Positions 39,666 through 48,819 of a stretch of DNA of 64,000 bases are shown here, piece after piece (the stretch's first letter is position 1; each line of letters starts with the position of its first letter). The stretch is from Bacillota bacterium (GTDB lineage Bacteria; Bacillota; Clostridia; Caldicoprobacterales; Xylanivirgaceae), in the NCBI GenBank assembly GCA_023621995.1, contig JAMOAB010000005.1, forward strand, positions 62,001-126,000, given 5' to 3'. Both the position numbers and the translations under genes were made by a program. The notes beneath the pieces were generated by a model. That model searched no databases and was not told where the DNA came from. It worked only from the letters and a program-made list of their open reading frames with translations.

Positions 39666-40775
39666 CTATATTTTGCTTATTTGATCCAGCTCCGATAGCT
39701 TTAGCCTCACTGTCATTATATATGGCTTTTCATATCTCCTATCCCAATAGCCATATGAGGTGAGTACAAACGTACCATCAGGTAGTGCTACATTCCCTGC
39801 ATAACCACAATCGCCTGTATAATCTTTCATAAGTCTTATATAATACTCACCCATATTCCCCTTTAATAGGTCGTCGTAGGTACCCACCCAAGCACACCAA
39901 TCCCCTGCAAGCCATTGATCCCCTTCACTATGGATCTTTTCCTTCCTAATGATCTCACGAAAAGTTATGAGAAGCCTTCCGGATACAGGATCATATGTAG
40001 CCTTATGCCTTTCTCCCATAAGCACATCTGGCATTTCCCTAGGAGGTGTCCAAGTCTCACCTTCGTCGTTTGAAAAGGCTACCATAGCATTCGTCACCTT
40101 GTGTTGTGCCCTAGCAAGGAGAGCTAACTGATTCCCCTTTGGGGATCTTATTACTTCCATCTCACATAGGCCTGCGTGTTTTTCTATCTCATCATGTTCT
40201 TCCAATAGCCGCTCAGGCTCGCTCCATTGTTCCCTTCCATATTCATCAAAACTAAGATAGGTCTTCCAGTTATTATACTCACTATCATGGAATATACCCA
40301 TCCATCTATTGTCCCAGCTACCATCAAACTTTTTAAGTCTAATTAGACTGGCATGGGCTACTATGGTTTTTAGACCAGGAAAATAATGTGTAAACTCTGT
40401 CCACGTCTTTCCATTATCTTCTGAATATGAAGTTTTAAATCCGCCTTTCCTCCTTGGCATACCACTTATGAGTTCAAGTCTCTTCTTTCCATCTGGCTTT
40501 TCTATAAAATAGACAGTTGGGGTTTCCTGACTGTCCTTCCAACTTTGTGGTGTAGGTAACCTATCACTCCATGTTTTTCCTCCATCTTTACTCTCTTTCA
40601 TGACAATAGCACCTTTACCATGACCTTTTGGATAGAACACATATATACTACTATCTTCTAAAACCACAGAATCAGGATGCCCTAAATATTGACCTTCTTC
40701 CCTATCCACAATAAACTGGCGAGCTTTATCTGAAGAAAGATCTATATATGTTATCCTTTGCATTTTGCTCTTCAT
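39666..40775 (-). CDS. sialidase-fold (BNR repeat) protein
   Basis: A 369-residue six-bladed propeller protein. Asp-box repeats SxDxGxxW are visible as SKDGGKTWSD, SEDNGKTWTE and SNDEGETWTP. Unlike the neighbour encoded at 40807-42120, I do not see the N-terminal RIP motif that supplies one of the three catalytic arginines. It may therefore have a different specificity, and this is inferred only. There is no signal peptide. It is the last gene of the GH2-sulfatase-aldolase-sialidase operon; I see no clear terminator after it. Confidence 0.8.
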   Translation of the reverse strand: MKSKMQRITYIDLSSDKARQFIVDREEGQYLGHPDSVVLEDSSIYVFYPKGHGKGAIVMKESKDGGKTWSDRLPTPQSWKDSQETPTVYFIEKPDGKKRLELISGMPRRKGGFKTSYSEDNGKTWTEFTHYFPGLKTIVAHASLIRLKKFDGSWDNRWMGIFHDSEYNNWKTYLSFDEYGREQWSEPERLLEEHDEIEKHAGLCEMEVIRSPKGNQLALLARAQHKVTNAMVAFSNDEGETWTPPREMPDVLMGERHKATYDPVSGRLLITFREIIRKEKIHSEGDQWLAGDWCAWVGTYDDLLKGNMGEYYIRLMKDYTGDCGYAGNVALPDGTFVLTSYGYWDRRYEKPYIMTVRLKLSELDQISKI

Positions 40776-40806
40776 AAATTTAAATTTATCCCCCTCTGAG
40801 CATACC

Positions 40807-42120
40807 TTATTCCAGACCTTTTATCCAATCTAGACTAAACTTTGTAAACAATATAACACCCGGATCATCATTTGGCTCATATAATAGGCCAATGTTCCCA
40901 TCTGAAAGTTGAGTGAGGCAAGAATACCCATATCCACCTTTTCGTATAACCCTTGAATAAGACCAGGTTCGCCCTTCATCTTTACTTAGCCTGACTGTTC
41001 CATTTATTCGCTCATTTTCATGGGCTGGATTTGCCCATACAAGATATGTACTTCCATCATCAAATTCATAATTTATCACAGTAGATTGACATACTGGATC
41101 TATCAGCTCACCATGAAATTTTACTTCTCCCCAAGTCTCTCCACCGTCTTTACTTATGGCAACAGCTGTTCTTTTATATTTAGCATGATTTCTCATAAAT
41201 ATTTTAAGATCACCGTTTCGCATCTCTACAACTTGACACTCAGTGAGCTCTGCCTCCTGCTCTTCTATCGTCCTTGCTCTAAGCTCCTTTCCATTTAGTA
41301 TCCTACCATCATTTGGCGATTGTCCCCTATGCCAAGTCTTGCCATGGTCATCACTGTATATTACACAACAAGACATACGGCCTTTAAGATCATTATTAAA
41401 GTATATGGGAAATATTAATCTTCCTCTATACTTGCCTCGTTTTATCTGTATTCCAATACCCGGACCAGCCCCAATAAATCCCATCCATTCTTCCTTCACC
41501 TGAGGGTTGAGGTCAATAGGATCAGACCAAGTAACACCATCGTCATCGCTCTTTATAGCTTGAAGAAAGGAAGTCCTAGCCTCTAGAAGGGGGCTTTCTT
41601 TTAGATATATATTACCAATTACTTCATTGTCTAAATATACATCGCCTTTTTTATCCACAATGTACTTTGTCTTTTTGCCTTTGCTATCAAATACATATCC
41701 TCCTTTCCCAAGTTTAAATTCTCTTCCTTCTCCATCATAGAGAAGTCTATTGCCACTCTGGTCAAATCCTATACCCTGCTCCGAATTCCAAAGTCCGATG
41801 CCAGCTGGAGTATGATTAAATATCATCCAAATAGTTCCCGTCTCCCTATCTTGAAGCATTGCCGGGTCACATGCTGCTGAACCATCATCACCTCTACCAG
41901 GATAGTCCACCAACCTTTGTATAGGACCCCATGTATCGCCATTGTCAGTGCTTCGCCTTATGCATTTGTCTATATTATTTGGATTGTCTCCTGCCCTATC
42001 GACCCTTGCATCTACAGCTGCAATAATAGTACCTTTATCAGTAGTTATAAGGGAAGGGATCCTATAATTTGCACAATTGTTTAACCCAGGATAAAAGAGA
42101 CTTTTCTCTGCTAACTCCAT
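40807..42120 (-). CDS. exo-alpha-sialidase, GH33-like
   Basis: A 437-residue sialidase with the RIP motif NYRIPSL at residues 18-24 and an Arg-rich active-site stretch DKCIRRSTDNG. Five Asp boxes are seen (STDNGDTWG, SDDGVTWSD, SDDHGKTWHR, SKDGGETWGE, SKDEGRTWSY). It would release terminal sialic acid from glycans. There is no signal peptide or membrane segment, so the enzyme is expected in the cytoplasm, acting on imported oligosaccharides. It follows a sialate-lyase-like aldolase gene, which fits a cut-and-degrade pathway. Confidence 0.88.
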   Translation of the reverse strand: MELAEKSLFYPGLNNCANYRIPSLITTDKGTIIAAVDARVDRAGDNPNNIDKCIRRSTDNGDTWGPIQRLVDYPGRGDDGSAACDPAMLQDRETGTIWMIFNHTPAGIGLWNSEQGIGFDQSGNRLLYDGEGREFKLGKGGYVFDSKGKKTKYIVDKKGDVYLDNEVIGNIYLKESPLLEARTSFLQAIKSDDDGVTWSDPIDLNPQVKEEWMGFIGAGPGIGIQIKRGKYRGRLIFPIYFNNDLKGRMSCCVIYSDDHGKTWHRGQSPNDGRILNGKELRARTIEEQEAELTECQVVEMRNGDLKIFMRNHAKYKRTAVAISKDGGETWGEVKFHGELIDPVCQSTVINYEFDDGSTYLVWANPAHENERINGTVRLSKDEGRTWSYSRVIRKGGYGYSCLTQLSDGNIGLLYEPNDDPGVILFTKFSLDWIKGLE

Positions 42121-42150
42121 AATTCCTCACTCCTTAAATACTGAATCCAC

Positions 42151-43086
42151 TTATAGCACGTCTAGCAACCTTATACCAGTTATATCTTTCGAACTCTTCA
42201 AATCTTTAAGTTCTCTTCTAAAATTCTTCACTTCCATATTGCCTAATGGCTTGAAGGGGCTTCTATCTCTTCCAGCATCTATACCTATAAACCTAAGGCC
42301 TGCCCTTATAGATGGATACACCCCATACTTTAGACATACCTCAATTATATCGTTTGCTATTATAAGTTTATCCCTTGCCTTCCCGTACTCTTTATTTTGT
42401 ATATCTTCGTATATTTCTATATATATTTCAGGATCTAGATTATAGAAACTCCCTATTATGCCATCTGCCCCCATCATGAGGCCAGAGACACACATCTCAT
42501 CTGAACCTGAATAGATCATGAAGTCCTCTCCAATGTGTTCTTTTATTCTTTGCATCTCATAGTGATCCATAGATGTATATTTTATGCCTTTTACATTCTC
42601 TATACGGGACAATTGTTCTACGCTGTCTATCCCCATCTCTACACCTGTATTATAAGGAATACTATAGATTATCATAGGAAGGGGTGTAGAGCTTGCGACA
42701 TCTTCATAATAGCCATATAGTTCATCGAATGAAAACTTGTAGTAAAATGGAGGAACAGAAGAGATAGCGTCAGCGCCCACTTCGCAGGCATGCTTTGCAA
42801 GGTCTATGGCCTGTACTGTCGCAATGGCACCCACGTGTACTATTATGGGTACTCTCCCATCTACTTCTTCCACAACAGCTTCTACTACTGACTTTCGTTC
42901 AGCTGCATCCATCATCATGCCCTGACCTGTACTACCTGTTAAATAAAACCCATGTACTCCTTGATTTATTAGATAATTGACTAAAATTTTTAACTTATCC
43001 GTATCTAAATTTTCCTCTTTATCAAATATGGTTATAAGGGCTGGTATTACACCTTTTATATCCCCTATATTGAATTTTGCCATCAT
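42151..43086 (-). CDS. dihydrodipicolinate synthase / N-acetylneuraminate lyase family aldolase
   Basis: Class I aldolase of about 312 residues. In the 313-residue frame, GSTG (53-56) binds the substrate carboxylate, Tyr143 in IIYSIPYNTGV is the catalytic tyrosine, and Lys171 in GIKYTS forms the Schiff base. The family also includes 4-hydroxy-tetrahydrodipicolinate synthase and keto-acid-sugar lyases. The adjacent sialidase makes N-acetylneuraminate lyase the most likely role, but this is inference. The start is ATG 43086 with GAGGGGTG upstream; the sulfatase stop lies in that site, which suggests translational coupling. Confidence 0.85.
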   Translation of the reverse strand: MMAKFNIGDIKGVIPALITIFDKEENLDTDKLKILVNYLINQGVHGFYLTGSTGQGMMMDAAERKSVVEAVVEEVDGRVPIIVHVGAIATVQAIDLAKHACEVGADAISSVPPFYYKFSFDELYGYYEDVASSTPLPMIIYSIPYNTGVEMGIDSVEQLSRIENVKGIKYTSMDHYEMQRIKEHIGEDFMIYSGSDEMCVSGLMMGADGIIGSFYNLDPEIYIEIYEDIQNKEYGKARDKLIIANDIIEVCLKYGVYPSIRAGLRFIGIDAGRDRSPFKPLGNMEVKNFRRELKDLKSSKDITGIRLLDVL

Positions 43087-43095
43087 AAACACCCC

Positions 43096-44529
43096 TCATT
43101 GCCTATATCTCACTTTTAACTTCTCAGCTATATGACCTCTTCCCGTTTCTTCCAATCTCTTACAGTAACTATCAAGCATATTCCTTGTATGGAATGGTCC
43201 GCCTTCTTTAAGTGTGGTATATAGTGGGTCTATTCCATCATCAGAAGTCTTCATCATCTTATCATACCACTCATTTAAATATGCCATGCCTTTTTCAATA
43301 AGATGGGGCCTCTCCTCTGCTAAATTGTACTGCTCATGCGGATCATTTACTATGTCGAACAACATATATTCAGGAAAATCTTTGAAACCATCATGATAGG
43401 TCTTTATCATTATATAGTCGTCAAATATTACAGACCGTTGACATGACCATGCACAATGACTGACCACTAGATATTCCCTACCTTCTTCCCGTCTCTCATT
43501 AAACGCCCTAGTGAAGGCCTTGGCATCCCATCTTGGATTGGGCCTACCTCCTAAAAGTTCGGTTATGGTAGCACCTACATCACATTGATAATGTAGAGCA
43601 TTGTCTATCCAAGGGTTGTCATTGCCTGGCACTTTTATTATCATAGGTACCCTACTGGTTATATAATCTGCTGTCTGGTGATCTCCATATATATTGAGTT
43701 CTCCATGATTTTCGCCATGGTCAGACGTTATTATTATCATGGTGTCATCGTAAATTCCAAGTTCCCTTAATTTATCTACTATCTTTCCCAAGTATAGATC
43801 GGCATACCATATACCAGTGTCATATCCATCTATCCATATCTTAAAGTCATCTACATTTCTTATCTCTGGTATCATCCTAGGATATAAAGGATGGGACGGC
43901 GTTTCGTGGGCACTATGCGGTCCATAGCTATTATATTGCCTCTCTATTATCTCATTATCTATCCAAGTAGGAGCAGGTTCATCTTCAAAGGGATTTCCAT
44001 ACTCCTCAGGAGTTCTATAGGGAGTATGGGGATCCCAAACATTCACATGTAAAAACCAATTGTCATCCCTACCCTTGCCTTCTAACCAATCCATGGCTAT
44101 GGGGACCACTTCATCTGCCCTCTCATTGCCACATTTACCCGTATTGATAATTTCATTAAATCCTTCATAAAACCACCAAGCTGCATGTCTCTCTGCAAAT
44201 GGAGATATGGATGCAGTATAATAGCCTGCCCTTCTAAAAGAAGTTATTAGACCAAAATTCTTACCTATACCAAAAGATCTTGTTTTGCCCTCCATCTTCA
44301 TATCTGCAGCCTCGCCACCATGATTTACTATGCCGGTATGTATGCCTAAACGCCCTGTAAACATAGATGCCCTTGACGGAAGGCAAGGTGTATCAGAAGC
44401 AAAACATCTGGTAAATCTAACTCCCTCGTCTGCAATCTTATCTATATTAGGCGATGTATTCCTATGATAGCCATAACATCCTAGATGATCAGGGCGTAAT
44501 GTGTCAATATCATAATATAATATCCTCAC
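43096..44529 (-). CDS. sulfatase, Cys-type (formylglycine-dependent)
   Basis: A 477-residue type I sulfatase. Metal and active-site landmarks are YDIDTLRPDHLGCYGYHRNTSP at the N-terminus, the signature CLPSR at residues 49-53, and IIITSDHGENHGE. Cys49 must be converted to formylglycine, which in an anaerobe requires the radical SAM maturase such as the one at 1-1066. No signal peptide is present, so it works in the cytoplasm, where the maturase is. It lies in an operon with GH2, an aldolase and sialidases, so a sulfated sugar of a complex glycan is the likely substrate. Confidence 0.92.
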   Translation of the reverse strand: MRILYYDIDTLRPDHLGCYGYHRNTSPNIDKIADEGVRFTRCFASDTPCLPSRASMFTGRLGIHTGIVNHGGEAADMKMEGKTRSFGIGKNFGLITSFRRAGYYTASISPFAERHAAWWFYEGFNEIINTGKCGNERADEVVPIAMDWLEGKGRDDNWFLHVNVWDPHTPYRTPEEYGNPFEDEPAPTWIDNEIIERQYNSYGPHSAHETPSHPLYPRMIPEIRNVDDFKIWIDGYDTGIWYADLYLGKIVDKLRELGIYDDTMIIITSDHGENHGELNIYGDHQTADYITSRVPMIIKVPGNDNPWIDNALHYQCDVGATITELLGGRPNPRWDAKAFTRAFNERREEGREYLVVSHCAWSCQRSVIFDDYIMIKTYHDGFKDFPEYMLFDIVNDPHEQYNLAEERPHLIEKGMAYLNEWYDKMMKTSDDGIDPLYTTLKEGGPFHTRNMLDSYCKRLEETGRGHIAEKLKVRYRQ

Positions 44530-44559
44530 AAAATTACCTCCTTAACTTTTAATACAGTT

Positions 44560-46773
44560 TTATATGATTTTGAAATTTATCCTCTCGTCTCTACATCTAT
44601 TAGAACGTACGACAACAGATGCCCTATCTGATGTTCTCGCTCCAGTAGTCTTCACCCAAAAACCTATGCATCCCCCTATGGTAGCAACCGTGTTAGGCCC
44701 AATAACTTCTATATCGCCCTCCGTCTGTAGATACAGAACCTCATTTAAGTAAGGTAAGATATTGCCATATTGATCCACTACTTTACATACAACCCGTGTA
44801 GCATCGAATCTATCAGCATATAGCCAGTCATCGTCGGATTTTATGTCTAGCCTAGAGACATATGGATTTTTAGGATATTTTTTAAATACTACAGGTGTAT
44901 CGTCTACATATCCAACTATTTCTAGATCGCCCCAACCAACTCCCCATTCGCCAAACTTCACATTTACTGTAATGGGAGGGTGATCTAGCCCCCTATATTC
45001 CCCATCGGGGTAGAATCTCTCTTTGCCCTTACCTTCTACACTTACTTCTATATAATCGCAATTTGTAAGGATTATAAGTGGGCTCACACCGCCTTTGTTC
45101 CTATCTCCCACACTCCAGTGTGACAGTGGCTGAAGAACTATCTTCTCCTTTGGATTCATCTGACTTGCATACACATATGCTGCCCATTTAGGAATGCGGA
45201 ACATATCCATGACACCATGGTAGCAAATCCTGTCACCTGAACCAAAGTCATAGTGGGTATTATAATCGAAGGCACACCACCCTATGGCTCCCATTATATC
45301 TTCTCTAAGTGCTGCTTCATTTTGAATGGTAGCATGCCTAAGTGCATGTTCTATTAGACGATGTTCATTGTCAAAACGCTTTGTAGGAAACATATGCCCA
45401 TTATATTCGGTTACAATATAGGGTACTTTGTAGTCTAGCCCTGTTACTTCTTGTTGCTCCCTTAATATTACTTCCCCTCCATCATATATAAAATCGTTCA
45501 TCCCATATACATCTTCAAGCATTTCGCTTCCTGTTATACATCTAATGCCTGTAGTAGGCCTTGTAGAATCTAACTGTCTTGCAAGTTTATTTGTCTCTGT
45601 ATATAATTCATGGTCGTCTCTAGACTCGTTTATTCTGACACCCCACATTATTATAGATGGATGGTTCCAATCTCTCTTGATCATCTTTTCTACATCTGAA
45701 AGGACACAATCACGCCAGTCTTTTCCCTGGCTTATATGTTGCCACCCTGGAATCTCTTCTAATACTAACAGTCCTATCTCGTCACATCTATTTAAAAAAT
45801 GGGGAGATTGGGGATAGTGGGATGTTCTAACTATTTTAAGTCCCAGCTCGTATCTTAATATGTCTGCATCCTTCTCCTGCACTCTCTTAGGCATTGCATA
45901 TCCCACATAAGGATAGGATTGATGCCGATTTAATCCTCTTAGAAAAATCTTCTCACCGTTTAGATAGAAACCGTCCACTTTAGCCTCTATATGTCTAAAA
46001 CCTATTCTACTTTCATAGGTGTCTAGCTTCTTCCCATTAGCACTTATGGTCATAGATACATGGTATAAGACTGGATTTTCTAGGTCCCAAAGTTCTACCT
46101 CTCCTAACTCTACAGGTGAAAGCTCTACATACCGTTCTTCTCCTGCCTCTATGTCTATTTCCCATTCAAATTTCTTATCGCCTAACTCTACACACACATC
46201 TAGATCTTTATTAACATCTGAAGTTGTATACAATATTGGCCTTAGTGTGGCATTTCTATCTTGAAGTTCATATGCGTAAAATACATTATCTATGTAAGTC
46301 GGTTCTAAAATATATAGATATGCATCCCTATATATTCCACCAAATGTAAGATAGTCTATGACGTTGCCAAATGGAGGTATGTCCTCTCTTTCTCTAGAGT
46401 CAACCTTTACGACTATGGTGTTATCATCATCGTATGTGATATACGGCGTTATGTTAAGTTTAAAAGGCACATATCCACCCCTATGTTCCTCTACAAACTT
46501 GCCATTTATATATACTTCACATGCAGCCATTACCCCTTCAAATTCAATTAATATTACCTTGTCTTTGGCATCCTTACCTATTTTAAAGTTCTTTTTATAA
46601 CAGGACATGAACTGATAATCCCTCTCATCAAAATAGTTGTATGGAACCTCCCTATTTGCATGGGGTAACCTGACAGGGGTAAAACCCTCTACACCTGAAT
46701 GCTTATGTACGTATTCTTCCTCGAAGTTGTCAATATAAAACCAGTTGTCATTGAAGTTTTGTTTAATTCGCAT
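44560..46773 (-). CDS. glycoside hydrolase family 2 protein (beta-galactosidase-like)
   Basis: A 737-residue enzyme with the GH2 order: sugar-binding jelly roll (about 1-160), immunoglobulin-like domain, TIM barrel (about 270-550) and C-terminal domains. The acid/base is Glu383 in MWGVRINES and the nucleophile is Glu456 in IVTEYNGHMFPTKR. Neither a signal peptide nor a membrane segment is present. GH2 covers beta-galactosidase, beta-glucuronidase and beta-mannosidase; the sialidase neighbours make beta-galactosidase the most likely. GGAGG lies just before ATG 46773. First gene of the glycan operon. Confidence 0.9.
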   Translation of the reverse strand: MRIKQNFNDNWFYIDNFEEEYVHKHSGVEGFTPVRLPHANREVPYNYFDERDYQFMSCYKKNFKIGKDAKDKVILIEFEGVMAACEVYINGKFVEEHRGGYVPFKLNITPYITYDDDNTIVVKVDSREREDIPPFGNVIDYLTFGGIYRDAYLYILEPTYIDNVFYAYELQDRNATLRPILYTTSDVNKDLDVCVELGDKKFEWEIDIEAGEERYVELSPVELGEVELWDLENPVLYHVSMTISANGKKLDTYESRIGFRHIEAKVDGFYLNGEKIFLRGLNRHQSYPYVGYAMPKRVQEKDADILRYELGLKIVRTSHYPQSPHFLNRCDEIGLLVLEEIPGWQHISQGKDWRDCVLSDVEKMIKRDWNHPSIIMWGVRINESRDDHELYTETNKLARQLDSTRPTTGIRCITGSEMLEDVYGMNDFIYDGGEVILREQQEVTGLDYKVPYIVTEYNGHMFPTKRFDNEHRLIEHALRHATIQNEAALREDIMGAIGWCAFDYNTHYDFGSGDRICYHGVMDMFRIPKWAAYVYASQMNPKEKIVLQPLSHWSVGDRNKGGVSPLIILTNCDYIEVSVEGKGKERFYPDGEYRGLDHPPITVNVKFGEWGVGWGDLEIVGYVDDTPVVFKKYPKNPYVSRLDIKSDDDWLYADRFDATRVVCKVVDQYGNILPYLNEVLYLQTEGDIEVIGPNTVATIGGCIGFWVKTTGARTSDRASVVVRSNRCRDERINFKII

Positions 46774-46938
46774 ATATATCCTCCTAACATCATATCTTTA
46801 TTTTATAATCTAATATGTATTTGAAAATGATACGGTATGAGAAAGATATGAATCCTCCATATTATTTGTCATATAAAGGATAGCAAATAGCAACCTTAAA
46901 CTCTAGTAATAATATTATCACGTGTTAGCACAAATTTA

Positions 46939-47808
46939 TCATATAGTCCTAACATCACTGGGAGGCATTCCCTTATACTGCTTAAATAATCTGCTAAAAT
47001 AGTTTATATCATTGAATCCTACACACATGGCAATCTCGGTAACTGACATATTAGAATTTGAAAGAAATAGTTCTGCCCTATTGAGCCTTATAAAGTTTAC
47101 ATATTCGATGAATGTCTTTCCAGTAAGCTCTTTAAAGGATCTACAAAAGTGGGATCGGCTCATATTTGCCATATCTGCTGCTTCTGTCAAGGTGATTTTT
47201 TGGGAATAATTTTCCTCCACATATCTAAATACTCTATCAAACCTCTTTAGTTGTTGAAGCCTCTTTTCATATTCCCGCGGAGTTATGTATGACACTACAT
47301 GCCTCCTTACTAGAAGGCCAAATAGCTCATATAAATATCCTTTTATCATGAGCTCAAAACCATTTTCTTGCATTTCATATTCTTTGATCAACTTTTGTAT
47401 GAGATTGCCGATCTCCTTATCGTCTGATATCTTATTTTTAAATAGTATATAATTTTGCATTATTGGATATATATATTTGGTCTCACATCTGCTCTTAAAA
47501 CCAGTATAAAATAGATCAGGATCTACTATTATATTATATCGTCCTAGGCGATTAGATAGGTTTTGCCCTTGGTGAAGCTGATTGCTATTTACTACGACAA
47601 AGTCCCCCTCCGATACAGTTATGGGGTTAAAATCGCAATATATTATGGCCTTTCCTGATGTAATATAGAAAAATTCAATCTCTTTATGCCAATGGACGTT
47701 AAAAAATATATCTGTAGACTCATCTGAGTATATGGACTTAATTCTAATGGGAAAATCCACATCAGTTATATCCGGTTTTTCATAGAACTGGATGTCTTTT
47801 TTGGTCAC
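46939..47808 (-). CDS. AraC family transcriptional regulator
   Basis: A 289-residue regulator with an N-terminal cupin sensor (about 20-150; VHWHKEIEFFYITSGKAIIYC) and two C-terminal helix-turn-helix motifs (about 195-289; LTEAADMANMSRSHFCRSFKELTGK and VTEIAMCVGFNDINYFSRLFKQYKG). The start is GTG 47808 with a GGGGGG-type site. It lies 165 bases upstream of GH2 in the same direction. It is the best candidate for an activator of the glycan operon, responding to a released sugar (inference). Confidence 0.92.
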   Translation of the reverse strand: MTKKDIQFYEKPDITDVDFPIRIKSIYSDESTDIFFNVHWHKEIEFFYITSGKAIIYCDFNPITVSEGDFVVVNSNQLHQGQNLSNRLGRYNIIVDPDLFYTGFKSRCETKYIYPIMQNYILFKNKISDDKEIGNLIQKLIKEYEMQENGFELMIKGYLYELFGLLVRRHVVSYITPREYEKRLQQLKRFDRVFRYVEENYSQKITLTEAADMANMSRSHFCRSFKELTGKTFIEYVNFIRLNRAELFLSNSNMSVTEIAMCVGFNDINYFSRLFKQYKGMPPSDVRTI

Positions 47809-47844
47809 AATGAGCTACCCCCCAAAGTATCTAGTATATATGCT

Positions 47845-47873
47845 AGTATACCATTCCATAAGCCCTGCAGCAA
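47845..47873 (-). promoter_or_regulatory. candidate promoter for the AraC regulator
   Basis: TTGCTG (47873-47868) and TATACT (47850-47845) are 17 bases apart on the minus strand, about 40 bases before the GTG start. Confidence 0.5.
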
Positions 47874-47975
47874 TCCACATGCTTTTAAATAGTACCTTCC
47901 AATAGACAAAAGTATAAATCGTATATAGCTATAATAACTTCCACATATTTTGATAATATATTCATTGAAATTTTT

Positions 47976-48009
47976 AAAGGGTTTAGCTTTATAAAGCTAA
48001 ACCCTTTAA
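47976..48009 (-). terminator. terminator overlapping the stop codon of a TIM-barrel gene
   Basis: A 15-base-pair perfect stem (AAAGGGTTTAGCTTT and its complement) with a three-base loop. On the minus strand it is followed by AAAATTTC, a short T-run. Its first arm contains the last codons of the gene at 47989-48819. Confidence 0.75.
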
Positions 48010-48819
48010 AAATTCGATACTCTCTTTTGTCTCCTCTATGGGGTCTCCCACCCCTTCATATTCTATAGAGAGATATCCATCATATCCTATATCATCGAGG
48101 TAGGACACAATCTCCTTGAGGGGCACATCACCTTTACCTATTGGCGTACCTTGATATAATGTTGAGTCAAGGGCACTATAGGTCTCCTTGCCATTTTCTT
48201 CAGCTAGTTTTTTAAAATCTTTAAAATGGACAAATCCCACCTGCTTGCCTAGATTCTTTATCGCCTCTAGTGGATCTTCTAATACTAATAGAAAGTTCCC
48301 CGTGTCGGCATTTGCTTTTAAATTCGGTGAACCTACTTCTTCTAGTATGGCAAGTACTTGATCCGACTTACCTGCGAACAGCCCATGATTTTCAAGTACC
48401 ATGGTAATACCCTTTTCCTCGGCATATGGTGCACATTCCTTAAAGCCCTTAAGAATCTTCTCCATACCTTGATCATAGCTAATACCTTGCTTGCTATTTC
48501 CACTAAATACTCTAAGTAATTTTGTGCCAAGATCTGCTGCTACGTCTATACCCTGCTTTACAGCTATTATCTGCCCTTCCAATTCACTATCGTCCAATGT
48601 AACAAAGTCATTCCCTATAGAATAACATGCTATATCCCAGTTATTTCCATCTACCTTTTTCTTTACCTCTTGTATCTGCTTAGGCGTCTTCCAAAAGCAG
48701 TCCAAGAGCTCTACCCCATCTACTCCCTGCTCAAATGCAAAATCTAAAAATTCAAATATATTCATCTTATCTTTAAATAGTAGTTTTTGAAGACTCCATG
48801 CACTCACTGCAATCTTCAT
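47989..48819 (-). CDS. sugar phosphate isomerase/epimerase family TIM-barrel protein
   Basis: A 276-residue AP-endonuclease-2-like barrel beginning MKIAVSAWSLQKLLF. Metal-site segments are MVLENHGLF, NADTGNFLL, GFVHFKDFKK and LSIEYEGVGDP. It resembles the protein encoded at 61455-62327 in start and layout more than its own neighbour. The start overlaps the preceding gene by four bases (ATGA), so translation is coupled. Substrate unknown. Confidence 0.86.
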   Translation of the reverse strand: MKIAVSAWSLQKLLFKDKMNIFEFLDFAFEQGVDGVELLDCFWKTPKQIQEVKKKVDGNNWDIACYSIGNDFVTLDDSELEGQIIAVKQGIDVAADLGTKLLRVFSGNSKQGISYDQGMEKILKGFKECAPYAEEKGITMVLENHGLFAGKSDQVLAILEEVGSPNLKANADTGNFLLVLEDPLEAIKNLGKQVGFVHFKDFKKLAEENGKETYSALDSTLYQGTPIGKGDVPLKEIVSYLDDIGYDGYLSIEYEGVGDPIEETKESIEFLKGLAL

